6,071 nucleotides of DNA, taken from assembly GCA_947594085.1 (NCBI GenBank), contig CANQEB010000155.1:1-6071 (forward strand). The letters run 5' to 3'. The notes beneath the pieces are model-generated. The model had not been told where the DNA came from. It did no database searches and worked only from the letters and a program-made list of their open reading frames with translations. This document shows positions 1 through 6,071 of the stretch, one piece after another. Position 1 is the stretch's first letter. Each line of letters starts with the position of its first letter. Position numbers and translations under genes: made by a program. The stretch comes from an uncultured Lachnospiraceae bacterium. Lineage in GTDB: Bacteria; Bacillota; Clostridia; Lachnospirales; Lachnospiraceae.

Positions 1-173
1 AAGGTCACCACAAGCAGCCGGTCGATGTCGACCGGCTTTTCTCCCGTAATCATATCCAGGATCCGGGCCACCAGCACTGCCGTCTTGCCAGACCCAGCCG
101 CTGCAGACACCAGAATATTACATCCACGTGTGTCTATGACCTTCTGCTGTTCCTCAGTCCATTTCATTGCCAT
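1..173 (-). CDS. addA: AddA, helicase-nuclease subunit A (5' end only, runs off the window)
   Basis: This is the N-terminus of AddA, the motor and nuclease subunit of the AddAB (RecBCD-like) complex, which unwinds and trims double-strand DNA ends for RecA-dependent repair in the cytoplasm. Only 57 complete codons are present. What is visible is diagnostic: a Q-motif-like start (K-W-T-E-E-Q-Q, residues 4-10), then the superfamily 1 Walker A motif AAAGSGKT at residues 24-31 with catalytic Lys30, then [11 protein letters not shown] at 47-57, which leads into helicase motif Ia (next residue begins TT, so Phe). The rest of the protein, including the UvrD-like motifs and its own RecB-type nuclease domain, lies beyond base 1. 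I chose the ATG at 173 because AGGA at 183-186 sits 9 bases upstream; the ATG two codons later (167) would be 15 bases away. The start follows the addB stop by 4 bases, so the two subunits are probably co-translated. Confidence 0.95.
   Translation of the reverse strand, partial: MAMKWTEEQQKVIDTRGCNILVSAAAGSGKTAVLVARILDMITGEKPVDIDRLLVVT
16..37. repeat. Perfect 10-bp inverted repeat inside addA, followed by a T run on the plus strand
   Basis: Arms AGCCGGTCGA (16-25) and TCGACCGGCT (28-37) are exact reverse complements around a 2-base centre (TG). In practice this would fold as a hairpin with a slightly larger loop. On the plus strand it runs directly into TTTT, so it resembles a rho-independent terminator in the antisense direction. 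It falls in addA codons for K-P-V-D-I-D-R-L, which are conserved in the family, so it may simply come from codon choice. No function is shown by the sequence. Confidence 0.6.
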
Positions 174-177
174 ATTC

Positions 178-3100
178 TTATTTCCTGCTCTCCGTATCCG
201 CTGCGATCCGCTCCCACGCTTCATCCCTTGAAAGCTCCGCCGTCCGCCTCCTACACCTGCCCGGAATCCTGCGGTCAAAGCCGCACACATCTGCGTAAAT
301 GCAAAAATCGCAAGCGCTGTGCATCCTGTCTTCAAACGGGCTGGCCTCGATCTTTCCCTGCAAAATCTCTGCGGCCATATCTTCCATCTTTTTCGATACA
401 AACCCGGAAAGCTGCTCAAACTGTTCTGTTGTCACGACATCCGAATTCGCTCTTAGCGTTCCATCCTTCTTAAGCCCTGCCGGGATCACTAATGAATCCC
501 CGGAAAGCTCCGTATCCAGCATTCGAAGTACCTTCATGTCACTATTGAGCACCCCGTCCGGCCGCAGTTTTTTCAGGAGCTTTTCTTGCATTTGCTCATC
601 CGTCGCATCGTCCTCCCGCTCCAGAACCGGATCATCCAGATGATAGTAGAAAATCCCCGCCGGAATCACCTGTGCATGGCTATTTTCCTTCGCAGCATCA
701 CTTTCCTGCACGCTATCGGCTACCCTCTGTCTCCCTTTTTCTTGCAGCTTGCGCTCCATTTCCAGCGCCGCGTTCAGATACACAACAAGCTGAAGCTGCA
801 TCCCATAGTAGAGTGAAACAGGATCGAACTTTGTCGTCCCTGATTTGTAATCCACAATCTTGACATACACGGTATCATCCGCCGTCGCCGTGTCAATCCG
901 ATCGATTCGTCCCTGGAGCCGGATCGTTCCACTCTCGCCGAAACGCACATGCACCGCCTCCAGATCTCCCGCGTTCGCAAAGGACACCTCGAATCCTGCC
1001 GGGCGAAATTTTCCTGCCAGAAGCTGTTCATGCATTGCCCAGGCAGTCCGGCACAGGATTCGCTTGACTCTGCGCACCGTATATTCTTCCCGCGCACTTC
1101 CATGCAAAACACCATTCCCGTACTCCTGCGCAACTGTATCCACACAGGCTTCCATGAGAACGCTCTGTTCCTCAACCGTAATGTCCGCCCAGTCACGGTC
1201 CGCGCTCTGCAGCTTTCGCGAGAACAGTTCCATCGCACGATGAAAAATGATACCCAAATCAACGGCTTTAATTCCATAGAGCTCCCGCTCAGAAAGCCGC
1301 AATCCGTACGACGCAAAATGCGCAAATGCGCACGCTGCAAACTGCTCCAACCTCGTCACGCTCGCCGTTATCGTCTCGCCGTACAATTCTCTGGATGTAT
1401 GGTATGACAAGCTCTCCGCTCTGCCGCTCGCAAAAGCTGCTTTTGCAAGCTCTTGCACACGTGCCTGATACTTTTTATCTCGAAGATACATGGCATAGAG
1501 CTCCAGCCACTCTGGATTCTGTTTTCCGTCCCGAAGCTCCTGCAAGCCATGGGTCAAATACAGCATTCCATTTTCTCTCGATGTCACCTGGAATACAGAG
1601 CTTCCGGCATCCTGCTCCTGGACCGTCTGAATCTCAGGAAACAGCTTTCGTATCACCGACACCAGATAGGATGGCCGCATCACCTGTCCGTCTCCGCTCG
1701 AAGCACACCAGGACAAATATAAGTGATCCTGAGGTTTCGTCAAATTCTGGTATAGGTAAAAGCGTTGCGTATAGCTATTTTCACGCGCAGAGGGCGCAAG
1801 CTCAACTCCCGAAGACTGCAGAAGTTCCCGCTCCATATCGGAAACGATGCCCCCACCGTCCCCATGCGAAGGCACCCAGCCGTCATTCAGTCCAAGGAAA
1901 AACAGTACTTTCACATGCGCAAGGCGCGAGCGCTCGATATCGCCCACCTGAACCTGATCGATCCCCGGAGGGATAATGCCAACCTTTGCCTCTGCAAATC
2001 CGGCATCAAGGATCTCGGCAAACTCACTCCCTGTGACAATCTCATCCCCGAGCAAATCGACCATCTCATCCAGAAGCGCAATCAAAATGCCGTAAATCTG
2101 GCTATATTCCCGTGCATCTTCCCGCGCTCCACTCGCCTCAAGCGCTGACTCCCGGTCTTTCAGCTGCTGTTGTACGTGGCAAGCTTCCAGCAGCTCGCAC
2201 AGCGCGTCCGCAAATTGCCGCAGTGTCGTATCTTTTTTGCGCATTTTCTGAGCAAATGGCAGAAGATCGGTCATCGCGCGTTCCCGCCATTCATTACACT
2301 GCGCAAGCTCCTCCGGACTCATCCCTTTCGGCAAATATGTCCATTCGCTTCCCCATCGGGAACGTCCACGGATTCCCGCCGCCAGCACATAATTCTCCAG
2401 TCGGTCGATCTCTTCCAAAGTCACATCCAGCATTCCCGTGCGCAGGCAGCGGAACACTGTCTCATACGAAAAATCCTTCTCTGCCATGCTCAACGCACCG
2501 CGCACAAATTCCAGACACGGATTCAGAAGAATATGCCGTGTCTCATCGAGGAAAGCAGGAACCTCATACATGGGAAATATTTTTTTGATATAATTGTCAT
2601 ATGAACTCAGGTTACCCGTGATGACAGCGATATCCTGATAACGGTATCCCTTTTCGCGCACCAGTTGGCTGATCGTGCGTGCCGCAAAATGAACCTCCTG
2701 CGCCGGTGTGGAAGATGTGTGCAGAGATATTTCATCCACGCCTTTTTCTTTTCCGGCGCTATATCCTCTTCCTCTTGCGCGGAACAAATTCTGCTCCAGA
2801 TAATGCAGCATTCCTCCCTTGCAAAAACGCGGGATTTCCCTTTGCCCCAGCACAATCGGCTCTTCAATGGATGTCGTATCTCGCGCCGCCTCACTGACGC
2901 CACGAATCATCTTCTTGCTGAGCGCGAACAGCTTGTGCTCCTGGATCTCCCCATAGAACGATTCCCGCGCATCGATCGTCACCGTTATCCACACACGAGG
3001 GCACAGTGAAAGAAGCTCATGCAGCACTTTCATCTGGGAAGGTGTAAAGCCAGTAAATCCGTCAAAGGCAAGTGTACTCACGCGCAGCAGCTCAGAATCT

Positions 3101-3666
3101 GCAGCCACCTGGCAAAGCACATCCATCAACTCTTCCGGCTTCATGAACCGATCCCTCTGATATTCCAGGAAAGCACGGTAAAGCACTTTGAGATCTGCCA
3201 GCTTCGCATAAAGCAGCGGTCTCGTACCGGCAAACTCCATCATCTGCTGCATCTCAAAATCGGTGATCTCATACTGCATCAGCTCAGACAGCATAGACTT
3301 TACTTCCGAGACATAGCCGGGTCGATTCATCCTGCTGCCAAGCACCTGCAAGTTATCCTTCTGCTCCATCGCCACTTTGCGCAGCATCAGATTCTTTCCG
3401 GTCTCTGTGAGCACACTTCTCTTGTCTGCCCCGACCTCCTCAAAGATACGGTGTGCAAGCCGGCGAAAGCTCAGAACGTCGATATTCATAATGCCCCTGT
3501 CCGGATGCATTTTGACAAGATCCCTCTGCGTCTGCATCGTGAACTGCTCTGGGACAATCACTATGTAATTGCGCTCCGGATGCTTGCGAGACTCCTCAAT
3601 CAGGCTTTGATAGAGAAGATATGATTTTCCGCTTCCAGAGTTGCCAAAAATGAATTGAAGTGACAT
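178..3666 (-). CDS. addB: AddB, ATP-dependent helicase/nuclease subunit B
   Basis: AddB is the second subunit of AddAB; in Bacillus subtilis it recognises Chi and cuts the 5'-ended strand. The product is 1162 aa, close to the B. subtilis protein (about 1166). The N-terminus carries a Walker A motif, GNSGSGKS (residues 8-15). L-S-F-R-R-L-A (65-71), F-D-G-F-T-G-F-T-P (201-209) and the stretch near 575-600 ending L-G-L-N-D-G-W-V-P are typical of the degenerate helicase-like core. The C-terminal RecB-type nuclease domain shows His809, G-R-I-D-R-I-D (919-925), D-Y-K at 939-941 and Gln957. The iron-sulfur cysteines are all present: Cys779, then Cys1119, Cys1122 and Cys1128 (C-x2-C-x5-C). The protein therefore looks intact and active. 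The frame stays open upstream to a TTG at 3762, but that would add 32 residues overlapping the deacetylase gene. The ATG at 3666 has a strong SD and begins M-S-L-Q-F-I-F-G, as the family does. Confidence 0.97.
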   Translation of the reverse strand: MSLQFIFGNSGSGKSYLLYQSLIEESRKHPERNYIVIVPEQFTMQTQRDLVKMHPDRGIMNIDVLSFRRLAHRIFEEVGADKRSVLTETGKNLMLRKVAMEQKDNLQVLGSRMNRPGYVSEVKSMLSELMQYEITDFEMQQMMEFAGTRPLLYAKLADLKVLYRAFLEYQRDRFMKPEELMDVLCQVAADSELLRVSTLAFDGFTGFTPSQMKVLHELLSLCPRVWITVTIDARESFYGEIQEHKLFALSKKMIRGVSEAARDTTSIEEPIVLGQREIPRFCKGGMLHYLEQNLFRARGRGYSAGKEKGVDEISLHTSSTPAQEVHFAARTISQLVREKGYRYQDIAVITGNLSSYDNYIKKIFPMYEVPAFLDETRHILLNPCLEFVRGALSMAEKDFSYETVFRCLRTGMLDVTLEEIDRLENYVLAAGIRGRSRWGSEWTYLPKGMSPEELAQCNEWRERAMTDLLPFAQKMRKKDTTLRQFADALCELLEACHVQQQLKDRESALEASGAREDAREYSQIYGILIALLDEMVDLLGDEIVTGSEFAEILDAGFAEAKVGIIPPGIDQVQVGDIERSRLAHVKVLFFLGLNDGWVPSHGDGGGIVSDMERELLQSSGVELAPSARENSYTQRFYLYQNLTKPQDHLYLSWCASSGDGQVMRPSYLVSVIRKLFPEIQTVQEQDAGSSVFQVTSRENGMLYLTHGLQELRDGKQNPEWLELYAMYLRDKKYQARVQELAKAAFASGRAESLSYHTSRELYGETITASVTRLEQFAACAFAHFASYGLRLSERELYGIKAVDLGIIFHRAMELFSRKLQSADRDWADITVEEQSVLMEACVDTVAQEYGNGVLHGSAREEYTVRRVKRILCRTAWAMHEQLLAGKFRPAGFEVSFANAGDLEAVHVRFGESGTIRLQGRIDRIDTATADDTVYVKIVDYKSGTTKFDPVSLYYGMQLQLVVYLNAALEMERKLQEKGRQRVADSVQESDAAKENSHAQVIPAGIFYYHLDDPVLEREDDATDEQMQEKLLKKLRPDGVLNSDMKVLRMLDTELSGDSLVIPAGLKKDGTLRANSDVVTTEQFEQLSGFVSKKMEDMAAEILQGKIEASPFEDRMHSACDFCIYADVCGFDRRIPGRCRRRTAELSRDEAWERIAADTESRK

Positions 3667-3670
3667 GATT

Positions 3671-3676
3671 ACCTCA
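3671..3676 (-). promoter_or_regulatory. addB ribosome binding site overlapping the nagA stop codon
   Basis: Read on the minus strand, TGAGGT lies 4 bases before the addB ATG. Its first three bases are the TGA stop of the deacetylase gene. The wider context AGTGAGGTAATC matches the extended anti-SD complement AAGGAGGTGATC at 9 of 12 positions. This decides the addB start at 3666 and implies that ribosomes terminating on nagA can reinitiate on addB. Confidence 0.8.
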
Positions 3677-4819
3677 CTGTAATTTTTTCCCGCGCAAAAA
3701 GACACAATCAACCTTAAGATCCGCATCAAGGATGACAATGTCTGCATCTTTGCCGTCCTCAATAGAGCCTTTGCGATCGAATACCCCGATCACCTTCGCT
3801 GGATTTTCCGTAAAGAGCGGAAGCACTCTTTCCAGGGATTCTCCTGTAAACGCAAGCACGTTGCGCAACGCCTTGATCTGCGTCAATGTGCTTCCCGCTC
3901 TCGCGCCATTGGATACCAGCCGTGCATCTTTGTCCCTTACGATCACTTCATTGACACCGAGATGATACGTTCCGTCGGGAAGTCCTGCCGCCATAATAGA
4001 ATCGGTGATCGCGACCATGCGCTCCCAGCCTTTCACCTTCAGCCAAAGCCGCACGATTCCGGGATGAAGATGCAGACCGTCGCAGATCATCTCACTGTAG
4101 ATATCCGACTCTAACGCCGCGCCCAAAATCGCCGGCTCATGTCGGTCCAGACTCCTCATCGCATTGCCCGTATGCGTACTGCATCTGGCTCCTGCCTTGA
4201 TCGCGCGTTTCGTCGTCTCATAGTCTGCACCTGAATGGCCGATCGCCGCCACAATACCGATTTTGCCAAGCTCCGCAATGAGCTTTGAGGCGCCTTCCAG
4301 CTCCGGGGCGACCGTCATATAGCGGATATTCCCCTTTGCGCGTTCCTGATACTTTTTCACCAATGCGATATCCGGCTTCCGAAGCAGATGCTCCGGCATT
4401 GCTCCCTTGTATTCTCTCGCAAGAAACGGTCCTTCCAAATGAAGACCCAGAAGCTGCGCAGCATCCGCATCGGACTGATCCCACGCAAGATACTGATCGA
4501 TACACCTCTCGGTCTGCTCCGTCGTGTCCGTCAGGACGGAAGCAAGCCAGGATGTCGTTCCGTTTCCCGCGAAAAATTTCCCGATCTTTTTTAAACCGTC
4601 TGCGTCCGCATCGTTCACGTCAACGCCAACTGCTCCATGCGTATGTATATCGATCATGCCAGGAATCACTCTTTTCCCTGTAGCATCGATAATCTCACCA
4701 TTCTTTTGAGGAATGCTTCCCTGCAGAATTTTTAATTTTCCGTCCGAAAGCATTACCGTAGCATGTTCAAATTTACGATTGAGATAGACTTCCCCGTTTA
4801 CAATGTAATATGTTTCCAA
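3674..4819 (-). CDS. nagA: N-acetylglucosamine-6-phosphate deacetylase
   Basis: NagA hydrolyses GlcNAc-6-P to glucosamine-6-P and acetate in amino-sugar use and peptidoglycan recycling; it is cytoplasmic and metal dependent. The product is 381 aa, the normal length (E. coli 382). It is an amidohydrolase-superfamily TIM barrel: P-G-M-I-D-I-H-T-H-G (53-62) with metal ligands His59 and His61, L-E-G-P-F with Glu129, G-H-S with His195, T-H-T-G-N-A-M with His216, D-G-L-H with His250, and I-T-D-S with the catalytic Asp273. A small beta domain is formed by both termini. The HxH pair suggests a two-metal site as in B. subtilis, unlike E. coli, which has Gln and Asn there. Unusual points are Met141 where E. 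coli has substrate-contacting His143, and T-G in place of the common L-F after His216. The start is a TTG with AGGAGG 6 bases upstream; no ATG occurs until codon 23. No nagB is in the window, so the exact amino-sugar substrate is inferred from family membership. Confidence 0.9.
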   Translation of the reverse strand: METYYIVNGEVYLNRKFEHATVMLSDGKLKILQGSIPQKNGEIIDATGKRVIPGMIDIHTHGAVGVDVNDADADGLKKIGKFFAGNGTTSWLASVLTDTTEQTERCIDQYLAWDQSDADAAQLLGLHLEGPFLAREYKGAMPEHLLRKPDIALVKKYQERAKGNIRYMTVAPELEGASKLIAELGKIGIVAAIGHSGADYETTKRAIKAGARCSTHTGNAMRSLDRHEPAILGAALESDIYSEMICDGLHLHPGIVRLWLKVKGWERMVAITDSIMAAGLPDGTYHLGVNEVIVRDKDARLVSNGARAGSTLTQIKALRNVLAFTGESLERVLPLFTENPAKVIGVFDRKGSIEDGKDADIVILDADLKVDCVFLRGKKLQ

Positions 4820-4825
4820 ATCGAT

Positions 4826-4831
4826 CCTCCT
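4826..4831 (-). promoter_or_regulatory. Perfect Shine-Dalgarno site for nagA (sets a TTG start)
   Basis: AGGAGG on the minus strand, with 6 bases between it and TTG at 4819-4817. It lies just after the tandem TGA stops of the upstream permease gene. Its strength and spacing are what support a non-ATG start for the deacetylase. Confidence 0.85.
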
Positions 4832-4835
4832 GTCA

Positions 4836-6011
4836 TCAATCGGATATTTTCTTCTCCGTGCCGTCTGTTATGTACGCCTCTGTCTCCACCGGCATATTTT
4901 GTTTCCTCAGCGAATGCTCCGCAAGGCGCTTGATCAAATAATACAATGTCGCAAAGAGCGGCACGCCCACGATCATGCCGAGGAAGCCCAGCAGCTTGCC
5001 GAAAAGCAACATTGAAACCGTCACGTACAGAGCTGAGAGTCCAGTCGAGTTGCCAAGAATCTTCGGGCCAATGATATTTCCGTCGACCTGCTGCAGAATA
5101 ACGACAAAAATCACAAAGATCACACACTTCGCCGGCGACACCAAAAGGATCAGGAACGCGCTCGGCACCGCCCCGATAAATGGCCCGAACATCGGAATAA
5201 TGTTCGTGACGCCGACAATCACACTGACCAAAAGTGCATATGGCATCCGCAGGAGCGTGAGGCAGATGAAGCAAATCACCCCCACAATCAAGGAATCGAT
5301 CAGCTTGCCGGAGATAAATCCGCTAAAAATGCGGTCGGTCTGTCCTACCGCCTCCAGCACGGCATCGTTGAAGCGCTTGTTATGACTGACTGCAAAGAAT
5401 AGCTTGCGGCACTGCGCGATGTAGCGCTCACGGTCCAACAGCAGGTAGATCGACACGATGACCGCTACCACAAGGCTGACCATCATAGATCCGATCGAGA
5501 GCACCTGTCCGGAGATCGTGGATACTGTAGAAAGCAAATGTGTCCGAATCCAGTCCGTCAAATAAGTCTCGGCGGACTCGACCATCTGCATCACCGCAGC
5601 TCCCGCCTCGCTGTCAGATTCGAGATATGCGCTGATCCTGCCAAGCTGCGCCTGCACCTGGCCGGGCAGTACCTTGACAAGTTCGCTCACGCTTCCCGCA
5701 AGCTGAGGCAGAACGATCGCGCAGAACAGCGCTAACACAGCAAAGGCCAAGAGCAATGTGACAAACACAGCTATGAGCCGCGCAAACTTTCCGAGCTTTC
5801 GAAATACCCTCTCAAAAAATGCCGCAATCGGGCACAGCAAATAGGCCAATACCATGCCGATCAGCACCGGCTCTAGCGCCGATAAAATCACCGCGAACAT
5901 CCCTTTGATCTCGCCCAGACGGAAGAGCAGAAAGAAAAATACGATTGTCGCCGCCAGGCTGAAGAAGATCGTCAAGCCAAGCCTGCGATAGTCCTGATTT
6001 TTCTGTTCCAT
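4836..6011 (-). CDS. AI-2E family transporter (YdbI/TqsA/PerM-like membrane permease)
   Basis: This is a 391-residue multi-pass inner-membrane protein of the AI-2E transporter family (Pfam AI-2E_transport). Members have been linked to autoinducer-2 export or to cation/proton exchange, and the substrate here cannot be told from sequence. Hydrophobic segments are visible at about 13-30, 37-59, 78-102, 173-193, 237-270, 273-308 and 326-358. A soluble, partly amphipathic stretch lies at about 103-170. Family signatures are G-F-I-S-G-K-L-I-D-S (231-240), N-I-I-P-M-F-G-P-F-I-G-A-V-P (270-283), Q-Q-V-D-G-N-I-I-G-P-K-I-L-G (307-320) and G-V-P-L-F-A (349-354). The polar C-terminal tail (about 363-391) is probably cytoplasmic. 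The gene ends in tandem TGA TGA stops, 16 bases before nagA. The ATG at 6011 is preceded by AGAGGGGG at a 9-base spacing. An out-of-frame ATG at 6018 is too close to that site to be preferred. It appears to be the first gene of the operon visible here. Confidence 0.93.
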   Translation of the reverse strand: MEQKNQDYRRLGLTIFFSLAATIVFFFLLFRLGEIKGMFAVILSALEPVLIGMVLAYLLCPIAAFFERVFRKLGKFARLIAVFVTLLLAFAVLALFCAIVLPQLAGSVSELVKVLPGQVQAQLGRISAYLESDSEAGAAVMQMVESAETYLTDWIRTHLLSTVSTISGQVLSIGSMMVSLVVAVIVSIYLLLDRERYIAQCRKLFFAVSHNKRFNDAVLEAVGQTDRIFSGFISGKLIDSLIVGVICFICLTLLRMPYALLVSVIVGVTNIIPMFGPFIGAVPSAFLILLVSPAKCVIFVIFVVILQQVDGNIIGPKILGNSTGLSALYVTVSMLLFGKLLGFLGMIVGVPLFATLYYLIKRLAEHSLRKQNMPVETEAYITDGTEKKISD

Positions 6012-6020
6012 AACACATAT

Positions 6021-6028
6021 CCCCCTCT
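6021..6028 (-). promoter_or_regulatory. Ribosome binding site of the AI-2E transporter gene
   Basis: AGAGGGGG on the minus strand, 9 bases before the ATG at 6011. It supports that start over the competing out-of-frame ATG at 6018, which lies only 2 bases from the purine run. Confidence 0.7.
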
Positions 6029-6054
6029 AAATTTCATGGATTCATTTATCAGTT

Positions 6055-6060
6055 ATTTTA
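6055..6060 (-). promoter_or_regulatory. Possible -10 promoter element upstream of the operon
   Basis: TAAAAT on the minus strand matches the TATAAT consensus at 5 of 6 positions, in an A/T-rich stretch about 45 bases upstream of the permease start codon. The matching -35 region would lie at or beyond the right edge of the window, so this cannot be confirmed. Apart from this and the ribosome binding site, the 60-base intergenic stretch shows nothing distinctive. Confidence 0.25.
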
Positions 6061-6071
6061 CATCAGATGCA

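Noticed and set aside
774..1340. Second minus-strand open frame of about 188 codons within addB
   Set aside because: It is a shifted frame over the conserved AddB nuclease domain. The AddB frame holds the catalytic and cysteine motifs, while this one has none.
1927..1936. Perfect 10-base palindrome CGAGCGCTCG inside addB
   Set aside because: It is a single short palindrome in coding sequence with no spacer, no repeat elsewhere that I noticed and no promoter context, so chance is enough to explain it.
1326..1976. Plus-strand open frame of about 216 codons
   Set aside because: It lies wholly antisense to the conserved AddB coding region. Its translation is rich in Arg, Ser, Pro and His with no recognisable motif, typical of a shadow frame.
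3019..3624. Plus-strand open frame of about 201 codons opposite the addB N-terminus
   Set aside because: It is antisense to the AddB Walker A half of the gene, with a composition that looks like reverse-translated coding sequence and no identifiable domain.
178..3666. Possible Chi-like AGCGG pentamers within addB
   Set aside because: The B. subtilis Chi pentamer is expected often by chance, and the Chi sequence of this organism is unknown, so scattered copies carry no information here.
3667..3762. Extension of addB upstream to a TTG at 3762, adding 32 residues
   Set aside because: It would overlap the end of nagA, the added residues do not resemble AddB, and the ATG at 3666 has a near-consensus SD and begins with the family's N-terminal strand leading into Walker A.
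5812..6018. Alternative minus-strand start at ATG 6018, just ahead of the permease start
   Set aside because: It is out of frame with the permease, lies only 2 bases from the purine-rich site, and gives a short product with no family features.

Overview
The window carries four genes, all on the minus strand and packed head to tail. In transcription order they are an AI-2E-family membrane permease (6011 to 4836), an N-acetylglucosamine-6-phosphate deacetylase (4819 to 3674), AddB (3666 to 178) and the first 57 codons of AddA (173 to the left edge). The spacers are 16, 7 and 4 bases, and no terminator is visible between genes, so the arrangement reads as one operon. Long reading frames on the plus strand are antisense shadows.

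The organism is most likely a member of the Bacillota, probably a clostridial/Lachnospiraceae-type bacterium. The reasons are the addBA order and the AddB form carrying an iron-sulfur nuclease domain, the strong purine-rich Shine-Dalgarno sites, a TTG start behind a perfect AGGAGG, and the style of the NagA protein. Base composition looks close to half GC by eye; I did not compute it. The family assignment is inference.

The right edge (6012-6071) is the only intergenic stretch. It has a good ribosome binding site and a possible -10 element for the permease. Each following junction is built for coupled translation: the deacetylase SD lies directly after tandem TGA stops, the addB SD contains the deacetylase stop codon, and the addA SD lies inside the last codons of addB.

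Functionally, AddA and AddB form the helicase-nuclease that resects double-strand breaks and responds to Chi. NagA deacetylates GlcNAc-6-P in amino-sugar and cell-wall recycling. The permease has no assignable substrate. I see no obvious pathway joining the DNA repair pair to the two upstream genes beyond shared transcription. I found no mobile element, CRISPR array, RNA gene or undescribed system. The most useful oddities are the NagA active-site variants, the overlapping stop/SD signals, and a perfect 10-bp inverted repeat early in addA.
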